NCBI RefSeq assembly: GCF_018100795.1
Contig: NZ_JAGJDY010000003.1
Coordinates: forward strand, 372,001-436,000
Reading direction: 5' to 3'
Length of the DNA stretch: 64,000 nt
Source: Alteromonas sp. MMG017
GTDB lineage: Bacteria; Pseudomonadota; Gammaproteobacteria; Enterobacterales; Alteromonadaceae
Part shown: positions 1 to 11,113 of the stretch, piece by piece
Numbering within the stretch: position 1 is the stretch's first letter
Layout of the letters: the number at the start of each line of letters is the position of its first letter
Notes under the pieces: model-generated
Told to the model about the DNA's origin: nothing
Databases searched by the model: none
Seen by the model: only the letters and a program-made list of their open reading frames with translations
Position numbers and translations under genes: made by a program

Positions 1-510
1 TTCAGCAGGCGATACACCCAACGTCTTCATTGCCAGTTGGTAACAATCGGGGGCAGGTTTGCTATTAGCAACATCTTCTACCGCCACCACACAGGAAATG
101 TATTGCGCTAGGCCATAACTAGTCAGAGTTTTTTCAACTGATAATGTACTTCCCCCGGTCACTATCCCTAGGGTGTACCCTGCTTCTGCACACGCTTTGA
201 TAGTTTCAGCAGCATAGGGCATAAGGGGGAAAGCTTGCTGTAAGAGATATTCTTCAATTTTGTCGTGTTTCTTTTTGGCCAGCAATTCGGGCTTTGCATC
301 TAAAGAAAAATGCTTAACTACATCTTCGGCATTTTGTTTAACGGGTATGCCCGCCATTACCTTGCAGTAAAACTCGTCGGTTAATTCAGCCCCGTAGCTG
401 GCGACTATTTCTTGCCAAAGAGTGAAGTGGACGTGCTCTGAATTAATCAAGGTACCATCGTGATCAAACAATAGCGTGGTAGTGTTTTTGGAAACGGAAG
501 AATTTGCCAT
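1..510 (-). CDS. HAD-superfamily hydrolase, beta-phosphoglucomutase-like (3' end outside window)
   Basis: The reading frame is open from an ATG at 510 to the window edge, giving 170 codons and no stop, so the C-terminus is missing. HAD motif I is seen as LLFDHDGTLINSEH near residues 13-26, with the nucleophile Asp and the Asp two residues later. Motif II is GIVTGGS near residue 115, and the motif III region is seen as VANSKPAPDCY near residue 148. The cap insertion after motif I resembles the phosphoglycolate phosphatase/beta-phosphoglucomutase subgroup. A GAGGTG ribosome-binding site lies 6 bases before the ATG. These enzymes dephosphorylate or isomerise small phosphorylated metabolites in the cytoplasm. 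The substrate cannot be read from the sequence. Confidence 0.8.
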   Translation of the reverse strand, partial: MANSSVSKNTTTLLFDHDGTLINSEHVHFTLWQEIVASYGAELTDEFYCKVMAGIPVKQNAEDVVKHFSLDAKPELLAKKKHDKIEEYLLQQAFPLMPYAAETIKACAEAGYTLGIVTGGSTLSVEKTLTSYGLAQYISCVVAVEDVANSKPAPDCYQLAMKTLGVSPAE

Positions 511-610
511 CGGTTCACCTCGAATATGAGCAAGTATTAAAACGAATTTTTTATTACTCGCATGATTACTTGCATGAATGCTTGTTAGAAAATGTACAGA
601 TTATTGTACT

Positions 611-640
611 GAAAAAAAAGAACCTCCAATCAGGAGGCCC
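611..640 (-). terminator. rho-independent terminator of the phytochrome operon
   Basis: On the minus strand a CCTCC/GGAGG stem with a five-base loop is followed by TTCTTTTTTTT. It lies about 25 bases past the phytochrome stop codon and before the HAD gene start. Confidence 0.75.
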
Positions 641-664
641 TAGATAGATGGTCGGGCACAATGC

Positions 665-2167
665 CTAACGTGTTAGCGTTCGAATTAACGATGCACGCAG
701 CTTTTTGGAAAACAAAATATCTCGTTTAGTCCACGGTAAGCTTTGCTCACCATCAACCTCGCTCCACCGCTCAAATGACGCACGTGGTGATAGCATGCCT
801 TGTTCGTTAATGTCTTTTTCCGGTTTGCCAGCCCAGTGCGTTATTTGCGCTTCCGGTTGTCTGAAAATATATAATCGCGCTTTGGCCAATTCATAGTTCA
901 TACGAATTAGCATCACGCCTCTCACATTTTCTGAGCCTAATGCCTCTAACCCTGAGTACTGGCGAATATCTTGGGTGTGCAGAATGACATCAGAAGTGTC
1001 TGACTGAAAGGCTTTATCGATACGTTTTAGTAGGCTAATGTCGTAGCCATTGTCATTACTAATAAACCATTTTCCATTAATGAAAATGGCAGACCCACAT
1101 GCGGTAAAATCTCGCTTTACGTCTTCTAGAAAATCTTGCGTTGCTTCAGCATCTTTCAGGCGAAGCTTATGCGTAATAGCCCCAACCTTCTCATCCAATG
1201 AGGTGAGTAATTGCAGGCGCTTTTTCGATTTGTGCGTGGAATACACCATAGAGAAATACTTCACCAGCATTTCCGCTTGATGGCGCAACTGCGCATCAAT
1301 GTGCGATTCAGTGCTGTTGTGACAGGACACTATGCCCCACAACTTACCAGTTTGAATGATAGGAATAGAAAACGATGTAGCCACGCCCATGTTTTGCATA
1401 TATTCGCCATGAATAGGCGACACACTGCGTAAATCCGAATACGTTAAGTTTAGCGGTTGTTCTGCTTGATTCAAAAAGTCAGCGGGCGGTGTAGCACTGC
1501 TAGCAATATATCGCGACGGATTTTCATAATACATCTGGCGGGCAATAGCTGGTATGTCCGATGCAGGAAATTTTAACCCAATATACTTTGGCGCCCCTTC
1601 AATGACTTTTTCTGCTACCACTTCACCGCTCCAAAGTTCATTAAAGCGATAAAGCAATATACGTTCACAGGGCAAAAACTCATCAAGGGTTGAGATAAGC
1701 TGATCCCAAAAATCCTCATCTTCCCAATGCTGTTCGATGGTAGGAAGAATGGCCGATCTTAATTGCAAATACTGACGCTGGGAGACATTAGCAATGCTTG
1801 ATTCTATCTCAATTAAAATCCCTTCTTCACTACGATGGCTTCTGAAGTTCAGTACATCATCATTGAAGGGTTCGTTAAAGGCATAAGCTCTGTCGCCAGC
1901 CTTTGAACCTAAGTTATAAAGTATACTTAACGGTAGCCAGTCGAGTGATTTTACCGGCCTGCCCACCAGCTCAGAGGGCGAGAGGTGAATAAGACTGGCC
2001 AAATTACTGCTAGCCGCGGTGACCTGTAGAGATTCACTATCGATAAAAAAGGCGCCGCCAAATTGCTGAACCTTGCCACTTAAGTGCAAGGCTTCTTTTT
2101 CGCAATTTTCAACTAAGGTGTCCATCTTAGTATCGTGTTTATTACGGGTAATCGTATCCGGGTTCAT
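665..2167 (-). CDS. bacteriophytochrome photosensory module (PAS-GAF-PHY) without output domain
   Basis: This is a 500-residue protein with the three-domain phytochrome core. The N-terminal PAS domain carries a Cys at residue 22 in the context ENCEKEALHLSG, the position where bacteriophytochromes bind biliverdin. The GAF domain has the signature PASDIPAIAR near residue 200, SVSPIHGEYMQNMG (conserved pocket His) and LWGIVSCHNS (second His). The PHY domain keeps the tongue motif SPRASFERW near residue 465. The protein ends straight after PHY, so no histidine kinase, GGDEF or other output is fused. The gene begins 7 bases after the CheB-CheR-GGDEF-EAL gene and is surely co-transcribed, so the neighbour may supply output. 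No heme oxygenase gene is in the window. One departure from the family is VQQFGG where IQPHG is usual. Confidence 0.9.
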   Translation of the reverse strand: MNPDTITRNKHDTKMDTLVENCEKEALHLSGKVQQFGGAFFIDSESLQVTAASSNLASLIHLSPSELVGRPVKSLDWLPLSILYNLGSKAGDRAYAFNEPFNDDVLNFRSHRSEEGILIEIESSIANVSQRQYLQLRSAILPTIEQHWEDEDFWDQLISTLDEFLPCERILLYRFNELWSGEVVAEKVIEGAPKYIGLKFPASDIPAIARQMYYENPSRYIASSATPPADFLNQAEQPLNLTYSDLRSVSPIHGEYMQNMGVATSFSIPIIQTGKLWGIVSCHNSTESHIDAQLRHQAEMLVKYFSMVYSTHKSKKRLQLLTSLDEKVGAITHKLRLKDAEATQDFLEDVKRDFTACGSAIFINGKWFISNDNGYDISLLKRIDKAFQSDTSDVILHTQDIRQYSGLEALGSENVRGVMLIRMNYELAKARLYIFRQPEAQITHWAGKPEKDINEQGMLSPRASFERWSEVDGEQSLPWTKRDILFSKKLRASLIRTLTR

Positions 2168-2174
2168 AATCTTA

Positions 2175-5100
2175 TTAGCTAATTTGTTTATTAAGCTCTG
2201 AGCAAGTAAGCATAGGCGAAAGAACGAGACCCTGTACTACATCGCACCCGATATCCCGTAAGTATTCGAGCTGCTGTTGAGTTTCAACTTTATCCGCGAT
2301 GATTTTAAGACCTAGTGCTTTACCTGCATTAACCAAAGCTTGGATGAGTTTATTAGTGTCATTGCTATCGCTAGCATCGGCCATTAATCGGCTTGAAAGC
2401 TTAATTTCACTTGCACCGCTTCGCTGAAGCTGAGAGATAGCACTATGATAAAGGCCATAGTCATCAATGCTTATAACACTGCCCATTGAGGCCAATGTCT
2501 TCAACCGATGGTAAATTCGCTCTTCACCACTTTCAATATCTTTTTCTGAAACTTCAAATTTAAATAGACCAGCAGTGAGTTCATAACGCTCAAGTACTGC
2601 TACAAAGTTTTTAATAAAATCGGATGTGAGCAACTGTGCCCCAGATAAATTAATTGCTATGGCGGGCAGTTTGTTACCAAGCTGTATATATTGAGCAATT
2701 TCTCGCGCAACCAACTCAACCGCATGAAAGCCGATGGTTTCTATGAGCTTTCCACGCTCGGCAATATTAATGAATGACTCAGCACTGAGTACTTCACCAT
2801 CACTATTTTTATAGCGCAGTAATGCCTCGGCGCCAATTATGGCATTCGAAGTAGACTCGAACTGCGGTTGGTATACCATTGAAAACTGTTTACCATCTAG
2901 CGCCACTTTAAGCTGTTTTTCAACTTCTAAACGAGCCAATGCCTGCTCTTTCATCTTCGCGGTAAAGTATTGATATTGATTGCGACCAGAAGATTTCGCT
3001 AAATACATGGCTTCATCTGCGTGCTGCAAGAGTATTTCTGAGCTGATCCCATCTGCAGGGTAAACGGCGATACCAATGCTCGCAGATACGGAAATAGAAT
3101 GGGTAGACACATCAAATTCGCTTTGAACCTGACTGATAATACGTTTTGCAATATCATCAATTTCGTCGATATGAGAAGCCGATACTAAGGCTACAAACTC
3201 ATCACCGCCAATTCGCGCCAACATATCTGTGTCTCGAATACATTGTTGCAGACGCTTAGTAACCTGCTTAAGTAGCAAGTCGCCCACTTTATGCCCTAAG
3301 TTATCATTAACTGGCTTGAAGTTATCTAGGTCAACAAAGAGTACACCGCACAGTTGCTTGCTGCGCTTCGCCCCATTTACCATTAATTCAAGGCGTTCAA
3401 GCAATACCGTCCTATTGGGTAAACCCGTTAATTCATCATGAGTAGCAAGATACTCAATACGGCGCTGCATATTTTTTATTTCGTCAATATTACTGTAAGA
3501 CGCTACGTAATTAACAATATCGCCATTAGCGCCTTTTACTGCATTGACTGTTAGCCACATTTTTACATGGCTACCATCTTTCACTTTGTTTATGACCTCA
3601 CCTTGCCAAAACCCTCGTTCGATCAACGAGGCCTTCATTGCAGCAAAGAAATCTTTAGAGTGCTCTCCTGATTCCAATAACTTAGGTGTTTTTCCGGTTA
3701 ACTCCTGCTGAGAAAAACCCGTTAGCTCTGCAAATGTTTCATTAGTGGTAAGAATGCGCTGATTGGCATCGGTAACCAGGATAGCTTCACTGGTCCGCTC
3801 AAATATCTTGCCAGCTAAACGCAACTGTTCATTGGCATGTAACTCTTTTGAAATATCTGTTGCTTGGGTACAAATTGACTTAATAGTGCCTTCTGCATCA
3901 AAAATAGGGAATCGCACACTTTTGATAATAACTTTACCAGCCCGCAAGGTGAACTCATCAAGGGTTTCTACCGGGGATAAAGCACGCATGGTGTCTAAGT
4001 CTTTTTCACGGAACTGGCGGGCAGTATCTCGCTCAAAAATTTGAAGGTCGGTTTTACCAATCACATCTTGCGCGGTTACGCCAAAGACTTCTTCAAACCG
4101 AGAGTTCACAAACTCATATCGGCCCGCATTGTCTTTTAATGCAATTAACGCCAACGAGTTATTCATGATAGATAAAAGCTGCTCTTGGCTTTTTTCAATT
4201 CGCTCATGGGCAATAACCAATTCTGAATTATCAATAATAACTAAAATGGCCCCAGTGATGCGGTCTCGACTGTTTAGAATTGGCGTAATGAATACATTGT
4301 AAGTTTCTTGGCTCGATGGCTTGATCACCATGCTCGTTTTTACACCATTACGCAGGGTTTTACTTAAGCGCTTTTCAATGTCTTCAAAATAGTCAGGGAA
4401 ATTAAGCGAGTACATTGGCTTTTTAAACGAGCCATTATTCAAGTGAAAACGGCGATTGGCAGCGTCATTCGTTCGGTTTAAGCAGGTATCGGTGTCAAAC
4501 ACCAAGATAGGGAAATCTAACGTGTTATAAACGCTCATTAACTCACTGTTTATGGCACCTAAATCAGCAGACTTACGCATGCTTTCTTCATTTACGCTAA
4601 TGAGTTCTTCGTTAGTGGCTTGCAACTCTTCGTTGGTGGCTTCAAGTTCTTCGTTATTCGCTTGTAGCTCTTCGTTAGCGGCTTGCACTTCTTCATTAAG
4701 TGCCTGCATTTCTTCTGCAGAGGCAGCCATTTCCTCGGTAAGCGTTTGTAGTTGCTCACGCGCTGCAATCAGTTCGGCAACATCAGCTTCATTGGTTGCC
4801 GTCGGTTCTTTGGGCTCGGCATCAATAATAGCGTCGTCTTCGTAAAAATTAACTAAGTAGTGCTGAGGACTTTGGTTTTCTAGCGGCAACACCCTTAACT
4901 TCCACAGTAGGCTGTCATCGTCAGCGAGGCGCTTAGCTCGGCTTGTGACTATTTCACCAGTACGACTGGCCTTATTCACACAAGAAATTAAGTCTGCGGC
5001 GAAAGGCGCAGCAATGAGTTTCGATAAATTAAGATCGGGCACCCCGGATGGAAACGTAATAAAGCGTCGTAAGTTGCCATGTGAGTGCAAAATGGCAAAC

Positions 5101-6677
5101 CTTTCACTGATGAGTAAACTTGGCCCAAAGCTATCTAGCACAGAGCGAGTGAAAATATTTTCGTAGCTGTTAGTGATAGCCGTTTTCGTTTTAGTTATAT
5201 CTACATGGCTTTTTAGCATTTTCGGCAGTGCGGGAGGCTTAGACGCCTCGCTTACTTTAAAAATTCTACTGCGCCTATCAAGGGCAACAAACATATCTTC
5301 TGTAGAGCCAATCGATTCAGACTTACCTAAAAAGAGAATACCTTCTTTGGTTAGCGAATAACGAAACAGTGATAATACCCGCTGCTGTAAATCGCTATTA
5401 AAGTAGATAAGTACATTTCTAAACGACACCATATCAAGGTGTAAAAATGGCGGATCTCGCGTGATATCCTGACGAGAAAAGGTGATTACATCACGCAGTA
5501 ATTTTTGCGGATAATACGCATTGTCAGCATACCGAAAGTATTTGTCGGTTAAATCGGATGAAAGGCTTGCAATGGCCTGAACAGAATAAGCCCCTTTGCG
5601 GGCAACTGAGAGTGCTTGTTCGTCGATATCAGTCGCAAAAATCTGTAAGTTGGCATCAATGCCCTGCTTCTCAATAGCTTCAAGAAATAAGATGGCTAAT
5701 GAGTATGCCTCTTCCCCAGTGGCACATCCTGCTACCCATAACCGAATAGCATCGCCGCTGTTTTTATTCTCTACAATGCTTTGTATGTGCGTTTTGATAG
5801 CGTTAAAGGCAGTGTGATCTCTAAAAAAGTCGGTAACTGAAATTAAAAGCTCTTTCGACAATGCTATAACTTCATCGGCGTTATTGTCTAAATAGGTCAA
5901 GTAAGAGGGTAAATCTTCAGTTTGTGTGGCAATTAAACGGCGATTCACCCTGCGCAACAAGGTAGATTGTTTATAAAAACTGAAGTCTATTTTTGTAGCG
6001 GTTCTTATTTTTCCGTAGAGCTCACTCATCAATTCACTTCGAGTGTCTTCCTGCACCGCTAAGAAATTTCGCGCGATGTTTTGCGAAATATGTGCAATTT
6101 CTTGCCCCATTTCTTGGGGTTCAAGAATTGAATCCACAGCCACATTTTCAAGCGCCGCTTTGGGCATGCCATCATATTTTGCTGAGGCAGGGTCTTGTAC
6201 AAAGGCAAATCCACCGACACCTTTGATGGCCTTAAGCCCTCTGGCACCATCGCCGCCAGTACCAGATAAGATAACGCCAATGGCGTGATCGCCAATTTCG
6301 TCAGCTAATGATTCAAACAAGAGGTTTACCGAAGGCTTAGGCGAAAGCTCATCCGGTGATTTATCGAGGTGTAAATACCCCTCTTTGTATTTGAGGTGGA
6401 AGCCCGGTGGGCCTACATAAATGGTGTTCGCTTTAATTTTGCAATGCGGTGTAGCCTCGACCACGGGGTATTCAGTTTCTCGCGCCAATATTTCTGTCAT
6501 TTGGCTTTTATGGGTAGGCGATAAATGCTGAGCAATAATAAAAGTCGCATTAATAGCTTTTGGTAATTCGCTTACCAAGTTAATCAATGCTTCTATTCCG
6601 CCCGCTGAAGAGCCTACGCCAACAATAAAAGGAGCTATCTCAGGTTTAGTCACCCGCGATGACGGTAAGGATTCCAT
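2175..6677 (-). CDS. CheB-CheR-PAS-GGDEF-EAL multidomain signalling protein
   Basis: This is a 1500-residue soluble protein. A CheB-like methylesterase domain (about 15-200) keeps the catalytic Ser in GVGSSAGG, the His in AQHLSP and the Asp in SGTGGDGARG. A CheR-like methyltransferase follows (about 215-485; SAM motif VAGCATGEEAYSLA near 312). Then come a Glu/Asn-rich coiled coil (about 635-700, repeats of EELQAxNEE type) and PAS domains (about 715-1070). The GGDEF domain has RIGGDEF near 1158 and an RxxD inhibitory site (RDTD) five residues before it. The EAL domain (about 1250-1500) keeps EALLRY, but DDFGTG is IDDYGLY, KxD is KLS and AEGVE is ADKVE, so it is probably not an active phosphodiesterase. 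Cyclic-di-GMP synthesis is therefore the likely output. It is the first gene of the operon with the phytochrome module. No CheA or receptor gene is nearby. Confidence 0.9.
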   Translation of the reverse strand: MESLPSSRVTKPEIAPFIVGVGSSAGGIEALINLVSELPKAINATFIIAQHLSPTHKSQMTEILARETEYPVVEATPHCKIKANTIYVGPPGFHLKYKEGYLHLDKSPDELSPKPSVNLLFESLADEIGDHAIGVILSGTGGDGARGLKAIKGVGGFAFVQDPASAKYDGMPKAALENVAVDSILEPQEMGQEIAHISQNIARNFLAVQEDTRSELMSELYGKIRTATKIDFSFYKQSTLLRRVNRRLIATQTEDLPSYLTYLDNNADEVIALSKELLISVTDFFRDHTAFNAIKTHIQSIVENKNSGDAIRLWVAGCATGEEAYSLAILFLEAIEKQGIDANLQIFATDIDEQALSVARKGAYSVQAIASLSSDLTDKYFRYADNAYYPQKLLRDVITFSRQDITRDPPFLHLDMVSFRNVLIYFNSDLQQRVLSLFRYSLTKEGILFLGKSESIGSTEDMFVALDRRSRIFKVSEASKPPALPKMLKSHVDITKTKTAITNSYENIFTRSVLDSFGPSLLISERFAILHSHGNLRRFITFPSGVPDLNLSKLIAAPFAADLISCVNKASRTGEIVTSRAKRLADDDSLLWKLRVLPLENQSPQHYLVNFYEDDAIIDAEPKEPTATNEADVAELIAAREQLQTLTEEMAASAEEMQALNEEVQAANEELQANNEELEATNEELQATNEELISVNEESMRKSADLGAINSELMSVYNTLDFPILVFDTDTCLNRTNDAANRRFHLNNGSFKKPMYSLNFPDYFEDIEKRLSKTLRNGVKTSMVIKPSSQETYNVFITPILNSRDRITGAILVIIDNSELVIAHERIEKSQEQLLSIMNNSLALIALKDNAGRYEFVNSRFEEVFGVTAQDVIGKTDLQIFERDTARQFREKDLDTMRALSPVETLDEFTLRAGKVIIKSVRFPIFDAEGTIKSICTQATDISKELHANEQLRLAGKIFERTSEAILVTDANQRILTTNETFAELTGFSQQELTGKTPKLLESGEHSKDFFAAMKASLIERGFWQGEVINKVKDGSHVKMWLTVNAVKGANGDIVNYVASYSNIDEIKNMQRRIEYLATHDELTGLPNRTVLLERLELMVNGAKRSKQLCGVLFVDLDNFKPVNDNLGHKVGDLLLKQVTKRLQQCIRDTDMLARIGGDEFVALVSASHIDEIDDIAKRIISQVQSEFDVSTHSISVSASIGIAVYPADGISSEILLQHADEAMYLAKSSGRNQYQYFTAKMKEQALARLEVEKQLKVALDGKQFSMVYQPQFESTSNAIIGAEALLRYKNSDGEVLSAESFINIAERGKLIETIGFHAVELVAREIAQYIQLGNKLPAIAINLSGAQLLTSDFIKNFVAVLERYELTAGLFKFEVSEKDIESGEERIYHRLKTLASMGSVISIDDYGLYHSAISQLQRSGASEIKLSSRLMADASDSNDTNKLIQALVNAGKALGLKIIADKVETQQQLEYLRDIGCDVVQGLVLSPMLTCSELNKQIS

Positions 6678-7193
6678 ACTACATTTAGCTCCATTTGAGT
6701 TAACTGAGTGCCAATGCGAACATTCAGTATTTGCGGCATCTTCACCGCATCTAATACGCTTACTATACCAGTAATTAGCACTGTAGAAATATACTAAAGT
6801 CTAATCTTATTACGTTAAATAAAACGCGTTACGTGCCTAAAAGGTTCAAAACGCCCGTACTTGACGTTGAAAACTAACGAAAAGATCACGGCATTTTGCT
6901 GGTTTTATATAACGACGTCATCGGCGTTACTTGATAACTATTTCATCAAACTAAGTCTAGTTGCAAAATTGAGTCGACAATTAGGCAAGTAATAGGTTTA
7001 TAGGTGGCTGAAAAGTAGGCGAGTAATAGTTAGTAACAGTAAAGAGTCCGAGGATAAAGCTCATAAATGGTAACTAAACTCATATTTATGGACTGTCATC
7101 ATGAAGTGATAAGTAAACGGATAGGTAAATCGCGAAAGGTATTGCATAGGGTCAAAGCCATATCGATATCGATATGGCTAACAACGATGATGG
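6678..7193. other. intergenic region upstream of the CheB-CheR gene
   Basis: The region separates the parE stop from the CheB-CheR gene start, both on the minus strand. It must hold the promoter of the light/c-di-GMP operon. I see a 24-base perfect palindrome near the parE end (listed separately) and no convincing small gene or structured RNA. Confidence 0.6.
7156..7179. repeat. 24-base perfect palindrome after parE
   Basis: The half AGCCATATCGAT is followed directly by its exact reverse complement. It starts 14 bases beyond the parE stop codon. There is no loop and no T-tract, so it is either an unusual terminator cruciform or a protein-binding site. Confidence 0.7.
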
Positions 7194-9104
<1,911 letters not shown>

Positions 9105-9339
9105 TTAAGCCAGCAACAAGGGTTAACGTACGCAGAAGACAACTGCAACGCAAGATAAATTGATGTTACCAAGGCTTGCCTACCCTCGCAATGAAAAGGC
9201 GAAAGTCAGCAAGCTTGGTTAAAACGATGTGCCGTTAATACTAATGAATAATTACGAATAGTCGCGCAACAATGAGAAGCGAGTAGCCCCCCAAAAAAAT
9301 TAGCAGCCTAAATTAGCAGCACAACTTAGCTAACGGCTT

Positions 9340-9924
9340 TTAGTCTTTAAGCAGAAAATCTGCAATGGCGGGCAAGTGATCTTCAAAGCCAATAAAGCTG
9401 TGATCGCCGCCTTCCTCTACCACTAGCGTACTCATTGCATATTTGGTTTCTGCTAAACGGTAATCTAAAGTTTCATCCTCAGTTTGCAATAACACCTTGT
9501 ACGCTGGTGCATGCTGCAATTCTTTAGCGTCTAGCTTTTCTATCACTTCAATATCGCTTTCAACGATATTAAACACTTCGCCCGTATACGGGTTGGTATG
9601 TTCTCCAATAAAACCTTGCAGTAATTCATAAGGTTTTACCGCAGGGTTAATCAATACCGCTTTTCCCGAGAACTTTTCTATTAAAAAAGTAGACAAATAA
9701 CCGCCCATTGAACTACCAATAACGCGCAGGCCATCTTCAATTAGCGCAGGTGTGCTTTCTATCAGTGCCAGCAACTGGCTTTCTACTTGGCTCGGGTAAT
9801 TCGAAAGCGCGGGAATATGCAATGTTACATCGGGGTGATGCTGCTCAAAATACGCTTTGGTAGCCTGCGCTTTTACAGACTGTGGTGAACTTAAAAAGCC
9901 ATGAAGGTATAACACGTGTTTCAT
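9340..9924 (-). CDS. yqiA: YqiA-family esterase
   Basis: A 194-residue alpha/beta-hydrolase of the YqiA family. The N-terminal LYLHGFLSSPQS is the oxyanion-hole region. The nucleophile elbow is GSSMGG near residue 67, and the C-terminal GGDHSF carries the likely catalytic His. The E. coli homologue hydrolyses short acyl esters; the physiological substrate is unknown. The start overlaps the cpdA stop by 4 bases (ATGA), so translation is probably coupled. Confidence 0.93.
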   Translation of the reverse strand: MKHVLYLHGFLSSPQSVKAQATKAYFEQHHPDVTLHIPALSNYPSQVESQLLALIESTPALIEDGLRVIGSSMGGYLSTFLIEKFSGKAVLINPAVKPYELLQGFIGEHTNPYTGEVFNIVESDIEVIEKLDAKELQHAPAYKVLLQTEDETLDYRLAETKYAMSTLVVEEGGDHSFIGFEDHLPAIADFLLKD

Positions 9925-10676
9925 GTTGTTTTTATTCTCTTTATATCGCAGGTTAACGTTCCATCACCGTGTAACCTAATTAATTGATAACCTGGCTGCT
10001 CGTCACTTAACGCAAATTCAGGTGCCATTTCCCACTGCCAACAACTTGCGGGGCAACCCATCACTGGTACTTTATTCTTGGTACCTAGCGTGTAACGAAG
10101 GGGCGAATGTACATGGCCATGAATAATGGCCGCTAATGGAATGCCTTCCTCTACCCAGTTCAAAAACTCACCGGCGTTTGCCAAGTCGTGTTTATCCATC
10201 CAGCTTTCTGATGGCGAGGCATGGTGGTGCATGGCAAGTAAATGATGGCGATGTGAATGTTCAGATACTTGTTTGCCTATAGCCTTAAGCTCAAAAATAT
10301 CTACTTGCCCTCTCGCGCCTTCAAAACGTGTATCTACGCCGTGAATTTGCCAGTCGCCTAATTCAACTGGCGCGCCAGCAACAAGATGGTGAGCAGATAA
10401 TGTATTAAAATGAGGGTTATTATCATGATTGCCAGCAATCACATAAACTGGTGCCTTGGCGTAGTTTTCTATTAACGCGGTAAAGTGCTGATAGCTTGTT
10501 AGAGAGTCATCGCCACTTATATCACCGGTAACGATAATCGTGCTGATATTGGCGCTGTGCTCGAAAGCCTCAACCAATATCTGTTTTAAGCTGTGATAGG
10601 GATTAATCGCACCATAACCTTGGCGAGTGGTATCACCAAATAAATGGCAGTCGCTAATATGCAGCAGGGTACTCAC
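9921..10676 (-). CDS. cpdA: 3',5'-cyclic-AMP phosphodiesterase
   Basis: A 251-residue calcineurin-like metallophosphoesterase. All metal-binding blocks are visible: ISDCHLF near the start, VTGDISGDD, AGNHDNN, and HGHVHSP near residue 190. The family hydrolyses cAMP to AMP and so tempers CRP-dependent regulation. It sits between yqiB and yqiA with 4-base overlaps on both sides, forming a tightly packed operon that begins at nudF. Confidence 0.94.
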   Translation of the reverse strand: MSTLLHISDCHLFGDTTRQGYGAINPYHSLKQILVEAFEHSANISTIIVTGDISGDDSLTSYQHFTALIENYAKAPVYVIAGNHDNNPHFNTLSAHHLVAGAPVELGDWQIHGVDTRFEGARGQVDIFELKAIGKQVSEHSHRHHLLAMHHHASPSESWMDKHDLANAGEFLNWVEEGIPLAAIIHGHVHSPLRYTLGTKNKVPVMGCPASCWQWEMAPEFALSDEQPGYQLIRLHGDGTLTCDIKRIKTT

Positions 10677-11113
10677 GCTAGCGACGTTACCTTAGGACGC
10701 AGTTTTCGGCAAAAATCTAACCATTCAGCAAGAAAGATATTCACCATTTGCTTTTCATTGCGTTGGCGCATTTTTAAATTAGGGTATTCGTACGAGGGTT
10801 GAAGCGCGCCCGTATTTTGGCTACTTATTACTTCGGCCATTCTGGCATCATGGTACAAACGCACCGTCATTGATGGTGTTAAATAGCTGGGCATATCGTT
10901 GGACGTTTGTTTAAGGCTTAATGTACTGGTGTATCGAGCAGACTCAATAATCTTAATTTCGTAGGTAAGCGTGTCGCCCACAGTAAATACGTAGTTAAGT
11001 TCCTCTGTATCACAATCGGGCAGAATACGAAGAATGTGCGCGTAGTTTAACTCGCACAATGCCTGCATTGTGGGTAGATGAGGGACGTATTTTCTGTGGG
11101 TACGTTGTGTCAC
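10673..11113 (-). CDS. yqiB: DUF1249 protein YqiB
   Basis: I place the start at a GTG at 11113. It overlaps the nudF stop as GTGA, has GGAAG a few bases upstream, and gives a 146-residue product beginning MTQRTHRKYVPHLPTMQ, close to the E. coli YqiB N-terminus and length. The frame is open upstream to 11212, but that stretch lies inside nudF. Conserved features include SMTVRLYHDARMAEV and YPNLKMRQRNEKQ. The function is unknown; the gene is regularly found between nudF and cpdA. Confidence 0.9.
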   Translation of the reverse strand: MTQRTHRKYVPHLPTMQALCELNYAHILRILPDCDTEELNYVFTVGDTLTYEIKIIESARYTSTLSLKQTSNDMPSYLTPSMTVRLYHDARMAEVISSQNTGALQPSYEYPNLKMRQRNEKQMVNIFLAEWLDFCRKLRPKVTSLA

